A stretch of DNA of 64,000 nucleotides from Ancylobacter moscoviensis (lineage in GTDB: Bacteria; Pseudomonadota; Alphaproteobacteria; Rhizobiales; Xanthobacteraceae): assembly GCF_007559435.1 (NCBI RefSeq), contig NZ_VMBP01000004.1:186001-250000 (forward strand), read 5' to 3'. The notes under the pieces were generated by a model. That model ran no database searches and was not told where the DNA came from. It saw nothing but the letters and a program-made list of their open reading frames with translations. Both the position numbers and the translations under genes were made by a program. Shown in pieces: positions 53,480-63,172 of the stretch (the stretch's first letter is position 1; the number at the start of each line of letters is the position of its first letter).

Positions 53480-54877
53480 TTGGAGCTTAAGGGTTCCCGG
53501 CGGTCGCCGGCCGGACGTGATGCCGGCCTTCCACCGGAGCATGGCGCCGATGGCGACGCGACCCGCGTCGTCGTGGTCGTGCCTCATCTCACGCGCCGCG
53601 GGGCAGGCGAGGACGACCTCCGCCGTTCGCCCGAGGCGCGGCTCGACGAAGCGGTCGGCCTCGTCCTCGCCATCGATCTCAAGGTGGTGTCCAGCCAGCT
53701 GGTCGGCCTTTCCCAGGTGCGTCCCGCGACCTATCTCGGCGGAGGCAAGGTCGAGGAGATTGCCGGCATCGTGAAGGCGGAGGAGGCGGGGCTGGTCTTC
53801 GTCGACGCCCCGCTGAGCCCGGTGCAGCAGCGCAACCTCGAAAAGGCCTGGTCTGCCAAGGTCATCGACCGGACGGCTCTCATTCTGGAGATCTTCGGCC
53901 AGCGCGCCCGCACCAAGGAGGGCGTGCTGCAGGTCGAGCTCGCCCATCTCAACTACCAGCGCAGCCGTCTGGTCCGGTCCTGGACGCACCTCGAGCGCCA
54001 GCGCGGCGGCTTCGGCTTCCTCGGCGGTCCCGGCGAGACGCAGATCGAGGCCGACCGGCGGCTCATCGGCGAGCGCATCGTCAAGATCGAGCGCGAGCTG
54101 GAGCAGGTGAAGCGCACCCGCGCGCTGCATCGCGCCAGCCGCAAGAAGGTGCCTTATCCGGTCGTCGCGCTGGTCGGCTACACCAATGCCGGCAAATCGA
54201 CGCTGTTCAACAGGCTGACCCGTGCCGACGTGATGGCGCAGGACCTGCTCTTTGCCACGCTCGACCCGACGCTGCGCGCGGTTCAGCTGCCCTCCGGCGA
54301 GCGGGTGATCCTGTCCGATACCGTCGGCTTCATCTCCGATCTGCCGACGCAACTCGTCGCCGCCTTCCGCGCCACGCTGGAAGAGGTCATCGAGGCCGAT
54401 CTCATCCTGCATGTGCGTGACATGTCCCATGAGGACGCCGAAGCGCAGGCGCATGACGTCGAGACCGTCCTGTCCGATCTCGACATCGATCCGGACGACG
54501 ATCACCGCCTCATCGAGGTATGGAACAAGATCGACCGTCTGGACGACGAGGGCAAGGCGAGCTTGTTCAACACCGCGTCGCGGCGCGAGGGCGATGCGCG
54601 GCCGATCCCCGTCTCGGCGCTGACCGGGGAGGGGATGGACGCCCTCCTCGCGGCCATCTCCCAGCGTCTTTCGCGGGAGCGCGTCAGCCTGAGGGTGGAT
54701 CTCGACGCGACGGACGGCGGCGGATTGAGCTGGCTCTATCGCCACAGCGAGGTGCTGGAGCGTCGGGAGGATTCCGACGGAAGGCTGCATCTCGCCGTGC
54801 GGGTGCCGCCGGACCGCGCCGAGCATATTGAGCGTCGCTTCGGCGCCCGCCGCATCAAAGGGGCAGGGGGCGGCTGA
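53480..54877 (+). CDS. hflX: ribosome-associated GTPase HflX
   Basis: Splits or rescues stalled ribosomes under stress. The protein is 465 aa. N-terminal HflX domain (LVGLSQVRPATYLGGGKVEEIAGIV, LSPVQQRNLEKAW), linker helices with GFLGGPGETQIEADRRLI, G1 GYTNAGKST (about 233-241), switch II DTVGFISDLPTQLVAAFRATLEEV and NKID. The start is TTG 53480, two bases after the hfq stop, with GAGAAGGG upstream inside hfq, so translation is probably coupled. Confidence 0.95.
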   Translation: MELKGSRRSPAGRDAGLPPEHGADGDATRVVVVVPHLTRRGAGEDDLRRSPEARLDEAVGLVLAIDLKVVSSQLVGLSQVRPATYLGGGKVEEIAGIVKAEEAGLVFVDAPLSPVQQRNLEKAWSAKVIDRTALILEIFGQRARTKEGVLQVELAHLNYQRSRLVRSWTHLERQRGGFGFLGGPGETQIEADRRLIGERIVKIERELEQVKRTRALHRASRKKVPYPVVALVGYTNAGKSTLFNRLTRADVMAQDLLFATLDPTLRAVQLPSGERVILSDTVGFISDLPTQLVAAFRATLEEVIEADLILHVRDMSHEDAEAQAHDVETVLSDLDIDPDDDHRLIEVWNKIDRLDDEGKASLFNTASRREGDARPIPVSALTGEGMDALLAAISQRLSRERVSLRVDLDATDGGGLSWLYRHSEVLERREDSDGRLHLAVRVPPDRAEHIERRFGARRIKGAGGG

Positions 54878-54890
54878 GCGCGGCCCGGCC

Positions 54891-55757
54891 CTATTCGTCC
54901 GGCGCGGCGGTCGTCTTCGCCGCCTGCCAGAGCGCTTCCATTTCATCGAGGCTCGCTTCGGCGGGGCGCCGGCCTTCGTCGGCCAGCCGGTCCTCGATAT
55001 AGGCGAAGCGGCGGACGAACTTCTGGTTCGTGCCGCGCAGCGCCGCTTCCGGGTCGATATCGAGATGGCGGGCGAGATTGGCGAGCGCGAACAGCAGGTC
55101 GCCGACCTCTCCGGCGGCGGCCTCGCGATCTCCGGCGGCGATCTCGGCTTCGACCTCGTCGATCTCCTCGCGGATCTTGTCGAGCACCGGCCGGACATCC
55201 GGCCAGTCGAAGCCGACACGGGCGGCCTTGGTCTGGAGCTTCACGGCGCGGGTGAGGGCAGGTGCTCCCGCTGGCACGCCATCGAGCGTGCGCCCTCCTT
55301 CGGGTTCCGGCGGCAGGCCGTGGCGGGCGCGCCGCTCGGCACGCTCGGCCTTTTCCTCGGCCTTGATCTCATCCCAGGCCGCATTGACGGCCGCCACGTC
55401 GCGTCCGCGTGCGTCGCCGAAGACGTGGGGATGACGGCGTATCATCTTCGAGGTGATCGCCTGCACGACGTCGCCGAAGTCGAAGGCATCGCGCTCCTGC
55501 GCCATCCGCGTGTGGAAGACCACCTGCAGGAGCAGGTCGCCCAGTTCGTCGCACAGATCATCGAGATCATGGCGCGCGATCGCGTCCGCCACCTCATAGG
55601 CTTCCTCGATCGTGTACGGCGCGATGGAGGAGAAGTCCTGCTCCAGATCCCAGGGGCAGCCGGTCTCCGGCGTGCGCAATGCCGCCATGATGTCGAGCAG
55701 GTGCTGGATGTCACGGGAGGGCCTCAAGCTCGGGTCTCCATGAGTCGCATAAGACAT
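54891..55757 (-). CDS. mazG: nucleoside triphosphate pyrophosphohydrolase MazG
   Basis: Hydrolyses NTPs or damaged dNTPs to monophosphates. The protein is 288 aa from this start, with two tandem MazG domains: SRDIQHLLDIMAALRTPETGCPWDLEQDFSSIAPYTIEEAYEVADAI with DELGDLLLQVVFH, and KIREEIDEVEAEI with GEVGDLLFALANLARHL. The acidic metal-binding EExxD and ExxD motifs are present in both. An earlier start at 55799 would add 14 residues of non-family look. It is convergent with hflX, 13 bp apart. Confidence 0.93.
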   Translation of the reverse strand: MSYATHGDPSLRPSRDIQHLLDIMAALRTPETGCPWDLEQDFSSIAPYTIEEAYEVADAIARHDLDDLCDELGDLLLQVVFHTRMAQERDAFDFGDVVQAITSKMIRRHPHVFGDARGRDVAAVNAAWDEIKAEEKAERAERRARHGLPPEPEGGRTLDGVPAGAPALTRAVKLQTKAARVGFDWPDVRPVLDKIREEIDEVEAEIAAGDREAAAGEVGDLLFALANLARHLDIDPEAALRGTNQKFVRRFAYIEDRLADEGRRPAEASLDEMEALWQAAKTTAAPDE

Positions 55758-55822
55758 ATTATGGAAAACATATCCATGATTTTCGACGCCGTTTGACATG
55801 AGCGTTGCGCCCTAACAGGCTG

Positions 55823-56623
55823 TCAGAGCGTGATTTTCATGCCGTCATAAGCCGGCGTCACGCCTTCCGGCAGTTCGTGCGCCAGCGTGCGATAGTCGAG
55901 ATCGGTGTGCAGGTTGGTCAGCACAGCGCGGCGCGGCTTCAGCCGCTCGATCCAGGCCAGCGCCTCGCTCAGCGAGAAATGCGTCGGATGCGGCGCGATG
56001 CGCAGTGCGTCGACGATCCACAGGTCGAGATCGGCGAGATACGCCAGGCTGTCGTCCGGCAGGTCGTGCAGGTCGCTCGAATAAGCGAGTCCGCCGATGC
56101 GGAAGCCATAGGACGTGATGGCGCCGTGGTACTGGCGGAACGCCGTCGCCTCGATGACGCCGGCCGGACCATCCACCGCGATCGTGTCGCCGGCCCGGAA
56201 ACGGTGCTCGGCCAGGATCGGCGGATAGTCGCTGCCGGGCGGCGTCTCGAAGCAGTAGCCGAACCGCTGGTGCAGGATCGCCGAGGTCTCCGCATCCACA
56301 TGCACCGGAATGCGCTTGCGGTGCATGATGGTCAGCGGGCGCAGGTCGTCGATGCCATGCGTGTGGTCGGCATGCTCGTGGGTGAACAGTACGCCGTCGA
56401 GCCGGTCGACCTCGGCATCGAGCAATTGCTCACGCAGATCGGGCGAGGTGTCGATCAGCAGGCGCGTCGGCTGCCCGGCATCCGGCTCGAAACGCTCCAC
56501 CAGCATGGAGCAGCGCTGACGGCGGTTGCGGGGCTCCGCCGGATCGCAGGCGCCCCACCCCTGCCCGACTCGCGGCACCCCGCCGGAGGAGCCGCAGCCG
56601 AGGATGGTGAAGGTAAGCGCCAT
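55823..56623 (-). CDS. MBL-fold metallohydrolase, PhnP-like
   Basis: A 266-aa metallo-beta-lactamase fold enzyme, probably a cyclic phosphodiesterase; the substrate is not known. It starts MALTFTILGCGSSGGVPRVGQGWGACDPAEPRNRRQRCSMLV, has metal motif THEHADHTHGIDDLRPL (about 80-97), YSSDLHDLPDDSLAYLADLDLWIVDAL and the C-terminal TNLHTDLDYRTL. This matches the PhnP-like group always found after tatD in Rhizobiales. 15 bp separate it from tatD. Confidence 0.88.
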   Translation of the reverse strand: MALTFTILGCGSSGGVPRVGQGWGACDPAEPRNRRQRCSMLVERFEPDAGQPTRLLIDTSPDLREQLLDAEVDRLDGVLFTHEHADHTHGIDDLRPLTIMHRKRIPVHVDAETSAILHQRFGYCFETPPGSDYPPILAEHRFRAGDTIAVDGPAGVIEATAFRQYHGAITSYGFRIGGLAYSSDLHDLPDDSLAYLADLDLWIVDALRIAPHPTHFSLSEALAWIERLKPRRAVLTNLHTDLDYRTLAHELPEGVTPAYDGMKITL

Positions 56624-56638
56624 GGCGTGGATGAGCCT

Positions 56639-57412
56639 TCAGGATGCGCGGGAGAAGAGACGGAAGAAGTTTCCGGTCGTCAGCGTGGCGATGTCCTCGA
56701 TGGACACGCCGCGCGTCTCCGCGAGTATACGGGCCGTTTCGACGACATAGGAAGGCTCGTTGCGCTTTCCGCGCCAAGGATTGGGCGCGAGATAGGGCGC
56801 GTCCGTCTCCACCAGGATGCGGTCGGCCGGCAGCGCGGCGGCGATCTCGCGCAGCGGCGCGCCGGACTTGAAGGTCAGGATGCCGGAAAACGACACGTAG
56901 CCGCCCAGCGCCACCGCGCGGCGGGCGAGTTCCGGCCCGGCGGTAAAGCAGTGCAGCACGAAGGCGAACGCGCCCCGGGCGCTTTCCTCCTCGAGGATCG
57001 CCGCCACGTCGTCATCCGCCTCGCGGGCGTGGATGACGAGCGGCAGGCTGGTGCGGCGCGCCGCCTCGATATGCAGGCGGAAACCGGCATGCTGCGCCTC
57101 GCGCGGCGCCGTATCGTAATGGTAGTCGAGCCCGGCCTCGCCGATGGCGACCACCTTGGGATGGTCCGCCTCGCGCAGCAGTTCGTCGAGCGTGACGTCG
57201 GCTTCCTCGCCGGCATTGTGCGGGTGGGTGCCGACGGAGCAGAACACGTCGTCGAAGCGCTCGGCGATCGCCCTCACCTCCCAGGAACGGCGTACGCGGG
57301 TGCCGATCGTGACCATGCGGCCGACACCCGCCGCCCGTGCCCGCGCGACGACCGCCTCGAGCTCCGCCGCGAAGTCCGGGAAATCGAGATGGCAATGGCT
57401 GTCGACGATCAT
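56639..57412 (-). CDS. tatD: TatD family metal-dependent DNase
   Basis: A 257-aa TIM-barrel metal hydrolase. Metal ligands His6 and His8 (DSHCHLD), Glu in [11 protein letters not shown], His in [11 protein letters not shown] and HCFTAG, and Asp in [19 protein letters not shown] are present. Its start overlaps the metG stop as ATGA (57409-57412), indicating coupled translation. Confidence 0.95.
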   Translation of the reverse strand: MIVDSHCHLDFPDFAAELEAVVARARAAGVGRMVTIGTRVRRSWEVRAIAERFDDVFCSVGTHPHNAGEEADVTLDELLREADHPKVVAIGEAGLDYHYDTAPREAQHAGFRLHIEAARRTSLPLVIHAREADDDVAAILEEESARGAFAFVLHCFTAGPELARRAVALGGYVSFSGILTFKSGAPLREIAAALPADRILVETDAPYLAPNPWRGKRNEPSYVVETARILAETRGVSIEDIATLTTGNFFRLFSRAS

Positions 57413-58965
57413 GCCGGCTCCGAGGCCTCGGGCTCGACATAGCGCGGGAAGACCGGTGCCGGCGCCGGCAGCAGCGTGCCGCCCTTGAGCCGGCCGGCTT
57501 CACCGAGGCTGGCGAAGCCGCGCGCGTCCGGGGAAAGCGCCAGCAGGTCCAGCAACTTGCCGGCGCTCACCGGAATGAAGGGCTGGGCGAGCAGCGCCAC
57601 CTGCCGGATCACCTCTGCGGTCGTCCACAGCACGGTGCCGAAGCGTTCCGGGTCGGTCTTGCGCAGCTCCCACGGCGCCGCACCGGCGAAATAGCGGTTG
57701 GCGTCGGCCACGACCTGCCAGATCGCGCCGAGCGCGTGATGGATCTGCTGGCCGTTCATCGCCTCGCGCACCCTGGCGCCCATGGCGTCGGCGCTGGCGA
57801 GGATTTCCGCGTCGTCGGCCGAGAGCGGGCCGGGCGCCGGCAGCGTGCCTCCGAGGTTCTTGGCGATCATGGACAGCGAGCGCTGCGCCAGGTTGCCCAG
57901 GTCGTTGGCGAGGTCGGCATTGGTGCGCGCAACGATGGCCTCGTGGCTGTAGGAGCCGTCCTGGCCGAAGGGAATCTCGCGCAGCAGGAAATAGCGCAGC
58001 GCGTCGACGCCGTAGGCCTTGGCGAGATCGAAGGGGTCGATCACGTTGCCGACCGACTTCGACATCTTCTCCCCGCGGTTATGGATGAAGCCGTGGGCGA
58101 ACACCGTCTTCGGTGGCTCCAGCCCGGCCGACATCAGGAAGGCTGGCCAGTACACCGCATGGAAGCGGATGATGTCTTTGCCGATGACGTGCAGGTTCGC
58201 CGGCCAGTAGCGCCTGAAGCTCTCGCTCGCCGTGTCGGGATAGCCGACGCCGGTGATGTAGTTGGTGAGCGCGTCGACCCACACATACATCACATGCTCG
58301 GGCGCGTCCGGCACGGGAATGCCCCAGGTGAAGGTCGTGCGGCTGATCGAGAGGTCCTGCAGGCCACCCCTGACGAAGCTCGTCACCTCGTTGCGCCGCA
58401 CGTCCGGGCGGATGAAGTCCGGGTGAGCGTCATAATAGTCGAGCAGCTTCTGCTGATAGGCCGAGAGGCGGAAGAAATAGCTCTTCTCTTCGGTCCACTC
58501 CACCGGCGTGCCCTGCGGGCCGAGACGCACGCCATCGGCGTTCACCGTGGTCTCGTCCTCTGCATAATACGCTTCGTCGCGTACGGAGTACCAGCCGGAA
58601 TAGGCGCCGAGATAGATGTCGCCGCTTTCCACCATGCGGCGCCAGATTTCCTGCGAGGAGGCGATGTGGTCCTCGTCCGTGGTGCGGATAAAGCGATCGT
58701 AATCTACGCCAAGAAGTGCGTCCATCTCCTTGAAGCGTGTAGCATTTTTGGTCGCCCACTCGAACGGCGTCAGCCCCTGCTTCTCGGCCGTCTGCGCCAT
58801 CTTCAGCCCGTGCTCGTCGGTGCCGGTGAGGAAGAAGACGTCGTAGCCGTCCAGCTTCTTGAAGCGGGCGATGGCGTCGGACGCGATCTTCTCATAGGCG
58901 TGGCCGATATGCGGCGAGCCGTTGGGGTAATCGATGGCGGTGGTGATGTAGAAGGCGGGCTTCAA
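57409..58965 (-). CDS. metG: methionine--tRNA ligase
   Basis: The protein is 518 aa. HIGH-type motif ([12 protein letters not shown], about 15-26), KMSKS motif ([10 protein letters not shown], about 300) and anticodon-binding helical domain are present. The connective region ([39 protein letters not shown]) has no cysteines, so this is the zinc-free MetRS subtype. No C-terminal tRNA-binding (Trbp111-like) domain. The start is fixed by [16 protein letters not shown]. 36 bp after holB. Confidence 0.96.
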   Translation of the reverse strand: MKPAFYITTAIDYPNGSPHIGHAYEKIASDAIARFKKLDGYDVFFLTGTDEHGLKMAQTAEKQGLTPFEWATKNATRFKEMDALLGVDYDRFIRTTDEDHIASSQEIWRRMVESGDIYLGAYSGWYSVRDEAYYAEDETTVNADGVRLGPQGTPVEWTEEKSYFFRLSAYQQKLLDYYDAHPDFIRPDVRRNEVTSFVRGGLQDLSISRTTFTWGIPVPDAPEHVMYVWVDALTNYITGVGYPDTASESFRRYWPANLHVIGKDIIRFHAVYWPAFLMSAGLEPPKTVFAHGFIHNRGEKMSKSVGNVIDPFDLAKAYGVDALRYFLLREIPFGQDGSYSHEAIVARTNADLANDLGNLAQRSLSMIAKNLGGTLPAPGPLSADDAEILASADAMGARVREAMNGQQIHHALGAIWQVVADANRYFAGAAPWELRKTDPERFGTVLWTTAEVIRQVALLAQPFIPVSAGKLLDLLALSPDARGFASLGEAGRLKGGTLLPAPAPVFPRYVEPEASEPA

Positions 58966-59001
58966 GGTCGCTTCCTGCGGCGTGTCCGGCTTCCGCTCCG
59001 G

Positions 59002-60036
59002 TCAGGGGCGCAGGGCCTCGTTGAGCGACGCGAAGATCCGAAAGACGAGGGTCTTGCGGTCGAGATTGTAGACGTCGGCGTCGACCGCGGCGCGGCGAAC
59101 CTTCTCCCACACCTCCGGCAGGCGTGCAAGGCGCACGGAGGCGGTCTGGCGGCGGCCCGTGGCGTGGTCGCTGATCCATCCCTCGACGGTGCCGACGAAG
59201 CTCTCCAGCGCCCCTCCCCGGTCGCCCTGAAGCCGCTCGCCGAGCGTGTGCAGCGCCTTGGGGTCGATGTCGGGAAGGCCCTCCAGCAGCACGTTGGTCG
59301 CGTTGCGCACCGCCAGCCCGTCACCGGAGAGCAGCGCCAGTGCCTCGCGCACGCTGCCGCCCGAGGCGTCCGCCGCCTCGGCGAAGCGGTCGCGGTCGAG
59401 GTCCGGCATGGTGGGAGCGAGGTTCGCCAGCGCCTCCACCACCTGTTCCCCCGTCAGCGGCCGCAGGTTCACCATGCGGCAGCGCGAGCGTATGGTCGGC
59501 AGCAGGCGGCCGGGTGCATGGCTCACCAGCAGGAACAGGGCGCGCGCTGGCGGTTCCTCCAGCGTCTTGAGCAATGCGTTCGCGCCCTGGACGTTCATCT
59601 CGTCCAGCGTGTCAACGATGCAGACACGCCAGCCGCCCAGCGCGGCGGTGGAGCCGAAGAAGCTGCGCACCCGCCGCACGGTCTCCGCCGGGATGGTCGC
59701 CGGCAGCTTGCCGCTGTCGGAGGGCGTGCGGCGCAACACCAGAAGATCGGGATGGGAGAGGGCCGTGACCTGTCGCGCAGCCGGATGGTCGGGGTCGACG
59801 GTGATGGAATGTGCGGGCGCTGCCCCACCGGAAAGCACGAAGCGCGCGATGGCATAGGCCAGCGTCGCCTTGCCCACGCCTTCGGCACCGCCGAGGAGCA
59901 GGGCGTGCGGCAGGCGGCCGGCATCCCATGCGGCGCGCACAAGAGCCTGCGCCTCGTCATGGCCGATGAGGCGCCGGTTCTCCCGCGGTGAGGGTGCCGT
60001 GCCGAAGCGGTCGGCCTCCAGGGCTACTTCGCTCAC
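59002..60036 (-). CDS. holB: DNA polymerase III subunit delta'
   Basis: Clamp-loader subunit. The protein is 344 aa. AAA+ domain with LLLGGAEGVGKATLAYAIARFVL (P-loop-like, about 42-64), the sensor regions VCIVDTLDEMNVQGANALLKTLEEPPARALFLLVSHAPGRLLPTIRSRC and a C-terminal collar domain. The SRC motif (TIRSRCR) is typical. GTG start 60036 overlaps the tmk stop as GTGA. Confidence 0.94.
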   Translation of the reverse strand: MSEVALEADRFGTAPSPRENRRLIGHDEAQALVRAAWDAGRLPHALLLGGAEGVGKATLAYAIARFVLSGGAAPAHSITVDPDHPAARQVTALSHPDLLVLRRTPSDSGKLPATIPAETVRRVRSFFGSTAALGGWRVCIVDTLDEMNVQGANALLKTLEEPPARALFLLVSHAPGRLLPTIRSRCRMVNLRPLTGEQVVEALANLAPTMPDLDRDRFAEAADASGGSVREALALLSGDGLAVRNATNVLLEGLPDIDPKALHTLGERLQGDRGGALESFVGTVEGWISDHATGRRQTASVRLARLPEVWEKVRRAAVDADVYNLDRKTLVFRIFASLNEALRP

Positions 60037-60770
60037 GTGGCGGCACTCCGGCGGCGCGCGACAGGCTTGAGCCGCTGGCGGACCGCGCTCCAGACGGTGC
60101 TCGCGACCGTATCCGCATCGCCGCGCGCATCGATCAGCACGCAGCGTTCGGGCTCGGCCTCGGCGAGTTCCCGGAAGGCATCGCGCAGGCTGCGGTGAAA
60201 GCTCAGCCCCTCGCTTTCGAAACGGTCGGCCGCGATGCCCGAACGGGCCGTGGCTCGCGCCAGCCCCTCCTCCGCCGGTATGTCGAGGATGATGGTCAGG
60301 TCGGGTTTGGTCTCGCCCACCGTCACCGTCTCCAGCGCCGCGATCAGGCGGGGATCGATATTGCCGAGCGCTCCCTGATAGACTCGTGTCGAGTCGGCGA
60401 AACGGTCGCAGACCACCCAGGCGCCACGCGCCAGGGCCGGCCGGATCGTCGCGTCGAGGTGGTCGGCGCGGGCGGCGGCGAACAGGGCGGCCTCGGCCAA
60501 TGGCCCGAGAGGCTTGGCGGCGCCGGAAAGGATGAGATGGCGGACGATCTCGGCGCCGGTCGAGCCGCCCGGCTCGCGCGTCGCCACGGCGTCGATGCCC
60601 ATGGAGGCGAGCCGCTCCTGCAGCCGGCGCACCTGCGTGGACTTGCCGGCGCCCTCCCCGCCTTCGAAGGTGATGAAACGGCCGGGCTTGCGCCGGACGC
60701 GCGGCGGCGTGCGCGCCGGCGTTATCTCGGCAGCGGCGTTTGCGGGCGTGTCGATCCTGCGAGGCGGCAT
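60033..60770 (-). CDS. tmk: thymidylate kinase
   Basis: Phosphorylates dTMP to dTDP. The protein is 245 aa from MPPRRIDTPA, about 30 aa longer at the N-terminus than usual, in a basic Pro/Ala-rich stretch. P-loop FEGGEGAGKST (35-45), TREPGGSTGAEIVRHLIL, DRFADSTRVYQG and the LID segment RSGIAADRFESEGLSFH are present. It begins 2 bp after the dac stop. An alternative start nearer the P-loop is possible. Confidence 0.94.
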   Translation of the reverse strand: MPPRRIDTPANAAAEITPARTPPRVRRKPGRFITFEGGEGAGKSTQVRRLQERLASMGIDAVATREPGGSTGAEIVRHLILSGAAKPLGPLAEAALFAAARADHLDATIRPALARGAWVVCDRFADSTRVYQGALGNIDPRLIAALETVTVGETKPDLTIILDIPAEEGLARATARSGIAADRFESEGLSFHRSLRDAFRELAEAEPERCVLIDARGDADTVASTVWSAVRQRLKPVARRRSAAT

Positions 60771-60772
60771 GT

Positions 60773-62002
60773 TCAGCCCGTCAGCTTGGCGTAGCCCTGA
60801 CGCAGCAGGCTCACGACCAGCTCGTAGGCTCCATCCATCGCCCGCCGCCACAGGGGCCCCTGTGGCACGGTTTCCGCCGCGGCCAGCGGCACGTCCAGCG
60901 CGAGCTGATCACCGCGATAGACCTGTAGCCGCGCGAGCACCGCCCCCTTTTCGACCGGAGCGGGAATCGGACCCTCGTAGCGGATGCGCGCGGTGACCTT
61001 CTCGTCGCCGGTGCGCGATACCAGCACATAGATCGGTCCCGTACCGACCAGCGGTGCCCCGCCCCGCGCCCCGCCATAGAGCGTTGCCTCGCCGACCACC
61101 TGTCCCGGCTCGAAGAGCAGCCGCGACTCGAAGGAGCGAAAGCCCCATTCGAGCAGCCGGCGGGCATCCTCGGCCCGCTCCTTCTCGGTCTTGGAGCCCA
61201 TGATGACGACGATCAGCCGCTGACCGTTCTGGATCGCGGAACCGACGAGGTTATAGCCGGCGTCCTTCTGGTAGCCGGTCACGAAGCCGTCCGCGCCAAG
61301 GCTCATGCCGAGCAGTGGATTGCGGTTGCTTTGACGGATCTTGCTCCAGAGGAAGTCCGGCTCGCTGTAGATCTTGTAGAGGTCGGGATAGCTGCGGATG
61401 ATGTGCGCGGCGATCTTCGCCATGTCGCGCGGCGTCGTCTTCTGGGCCGGATCGGCCAGGCCGCTGACATTGACGAAGGACGAGCCCGTGAGGCCGAGAC
61501 GCTTGGCCTCCTCGTTCATCTTCACCGTGAAGGCCAGTTCGTTGCCGGCCATGCCCTCGGCAAGCACGATGGCGGCGTCGTTGCCGGAAGGCACGATGGC
61601 GCCGCGCAGCAGGTCGCTGACCTTGATCTGGCTGTTCAGGGCCGCGAACATGGTGGCGCCGCCGGAAGGCGCCCCGCCCCGCCGCCAGGCGTATTCGCTG
61701 ACCTTGTATTCGGTATCGGGCGACACTCGCCCCTCGGCGATCTCGCGGAAGACGACCGCCATGGTCATCATCTTAGCGATGCTCGCGGGCGGGCTCGACG
61801 TATCCGCCGCGCGCTCGAACAGCACGGAGCCGCTCTCGAAGTCGATGAGGATGGCCTGCGGAGAGGCGATGTCCGGCTGCGACTGGGCAAGCGCGGGTAC
61901 GGCAAGGGCAGCGAGGCCGACGACGAGGAGCGCGGCGCAGGCTATCCGGCGGATGATCGGCAGGCCGGACAGGTGCCGGTTGGGGCCTATCATGCTCAGC
62001 AT
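60773..62002 (-). CDS. D-alanyl-D-alanine carboxypeptidase (DacF-like) with altered KTG motif
   Basis: Penicillin-binding peptidase S11 protein of 409 aa that trims peptidoglycan pentapeptides. A signal peptide (about 12-40, ends ALAQ), SxxK at Ser74-Lys77 (ASIAKMM), SGN at 139-141, and a C-terminal beta domain (about 300-395) with a final amphipathic anchor. The third motif, normally K-T-G, is Val241-Thr-Gly (GADGFVTGYQKDAG), so the usual Lys is lost. The start at 62002 is supported by GGAGGAGGG 9 nt upstream. 117 bp after rlpA, separated by a terminator. Confidence 0.92.
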   Translation of the reverse strand: MLSMIGPNRHLSGLPIIRRIACAALLVVGLAALAVPALAQSQPDIASPQAILIDFESGSVLFERAADTSSPPASIAKMMTMAVVFREIAEGRVSPDTEYKVSEYAWRRGGAPSGGATMFAALNSQIKVSDLLRGAIVPSGNDAAIVLAEGMAGNELAFTVKMNEEAKRLGLTGSSFVNVSGLADPAQKTTPRDMAKIAAHIIRSYPDLYKIYSEPDFLWSKIRQSNRNPLLGMSLGADGFVTGYQKDAGYNLVGSAIQNGQRLIVVIMGSKTEKERAEDARRLLEWGFRSFESRLLFEPGQVVGEATLYGGARGGAPLVGTGPIYVLVSRTGDEKVTARIRYEGPIPAPVEKGAVLARLQVYRGDQLALDVPLAAAETVPQGPLWRRAMDGAYELVVSLLRQGYAKLTG

Positions 62003-62089
62003 GCTCAACAACCCTCCTCCGGCAGAGTTAGCAGCCGGCGGAGGCCGCTGCAATGCGGCTCCTCGGCGGCGGCGTGGCCGGAGGAAAAG

Positions 62090-62112
62090 AAACCCCGCGA
62101 GGCGCGGGGTTT
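62090..62112 (-). terminator. intrinsic terminator after rlpA
   Basis: AAACCCCGCG (62090-62099) pairs perfectly with CGCGGGGTTT (62103-62112) over a 3-nt loop. On the minus strand the stem is followed by a CTTTTCC tract. It lies 7 bp after the rlpA stop, separating rlpA from the dac-tmk-holB operon. Confidence 0.85.
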
Positions 62113-62119
62113 GGAAGGA

Positions 62120-63172
62120 TCAGTAAAGACCGCGCCCGGAGTCGGCGGTCATTTCGGCGCCGGGCTCGGCATAGCCGAGGACCGGCTGCGGCCCGACAAC
62201 CCAGCCCGCCGGCATGCCGCCTTGAGCGGGAGCGGCGGCAGGTGCCGGCTTCGGCGCGCGCACCGGCGGCTGCAGGCTCGCCACCTGCACGACGGGAGCG
62301 GGAGCCGGGGCAGCGCGAGGAGCCGGAGCGGCGGCCACGACGGGCGCCGGGCGAGGCTTGCTGGCGACGCGTGCCGGAGCCATCGCGGCCGTACGCACCG
62401 TCGTCGGGGCGGAGGCCATCTCGTCGCCGTTGCCCAGATCGAACGGGCGGCCCGAAGGCACCGGCACATCGCCGGCCGGGGCGACGCCACGCATGGAGCC
62501 GGCGGAGGCGACCATCACGCCGGACATCTGGGCCGGCTGGCCGTTCTGGCGAAGCGTGGAGGCGAGCTGGATATCGTCGGAGCCTTCCAGCGGCGCCCGG
62601 CCGACATATTCGACCCGGACGCGGGCCGTGCCGCGATTCTTGAAGCCGAGCAGGTCGGCCGCGCGCTGCGACACGTCGATCACGCGGTTGCCGTGATACG
62701 GCCCGCGATCGTTGACGCGCACCACCATGGAACGGCCGTTCGCCATGTTGGTGACGCGCACATAGGAAGGCATCGGCAGTGTCGGATGCGCCGCGGCGAT
62801 GGAGTGCATGTCGAAGACTTCGCCGTTGGCGGTCAGGCGGCCGTGGAAGTCATCGCCGTACCAGGAGGCGAGACCTTCGGCGCGATAATTGGTCGATTCC
62901 GTGGGAACGTAGGTCTTGCCGGCAACGACATAGGGCTTGCCGACGCGATAGGTGCCACCGCCCTTCGGCACCGGCTGACCGGCCGCCACGACGCGCGGGC
63001 TGGCGGAGACACCGTATTTCGGGTCGATCTTGCTGGTGAGCTTGGAACCGCCATTGCAGTTGGCGACCAGGAGGCCCACGCCGCAGAGCGCGACGACCCG
63101 GCCGATCCGGGCGGCGGTTCCGTTTGCCACCCACGTGCCGCCGGCACGAGCAAAAACTGGAAACGTCCCCAT
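62120..63172 (-). CDS. rlpA: septal ring lytic transglycosylase RlpA family lipoprotein
   Basis: A 350-aa exported protein. An N-terminal hydrophobic stretch (VVALCGVGLLVANC) suggests a lipoprotein with Cys39, though Asn at -1 is atypical for a lipobox. The double-psi beta-barrel RlpA domain (about 100-195) has GLASWYGDDFHGRLTANGEVFDMHSIAAAHPTLPMPSYVRVTN and MVVRVNDRGPY followed by RVIDVS. The C-terminus is a long Ala/Pro-rich low-complexity tail (about 250-320) without a recognisable SPOR domain. RlpA cleaves denuded glycan at division sites in Pseudomonas. ATG 63172 is preferred over an upstream TTG. Confidence 0.88.
   Translation of the reverse strand: MGTFPVFARAGGTWVANGTAARIGRVVALCGVGLLVANCNGGSKLTSKIDPKYGVSASPRVVAAGQPVPKGGGTYRVGKPYVVAGKTYVPTESTNYRAEGLASWYGDDFHGRLTANGEVFDMHSIAAAHPTLPMPSYVRVTNMANGRSMVVRVNDRGPYHGNRVIDVSQRAADLLGFKNRGTARVRVEYVGRAPLEGSDDIQLASTLRQNGQPAQMSGVMVASAGSMRGVAPAGDVPVPSGRPFDLGNGDEMASAPTTVRTAAMAPARVASKPRPAPVVAAAPAPRAAPAPAPVVQVASLQPPVRAPKPAPAAAPAQGGMPAGWVVGPQPVLGYAEPGAEMTADSGRGLY

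Noticed and set aside
57409-58965. MetG as degenerate because it lacks the zinc-knuckle cysteines
   Set aside because: Zinc-free methionyl-tRNA synthetases are a normal subtype; HIGH and KMSKS motifs are intact.
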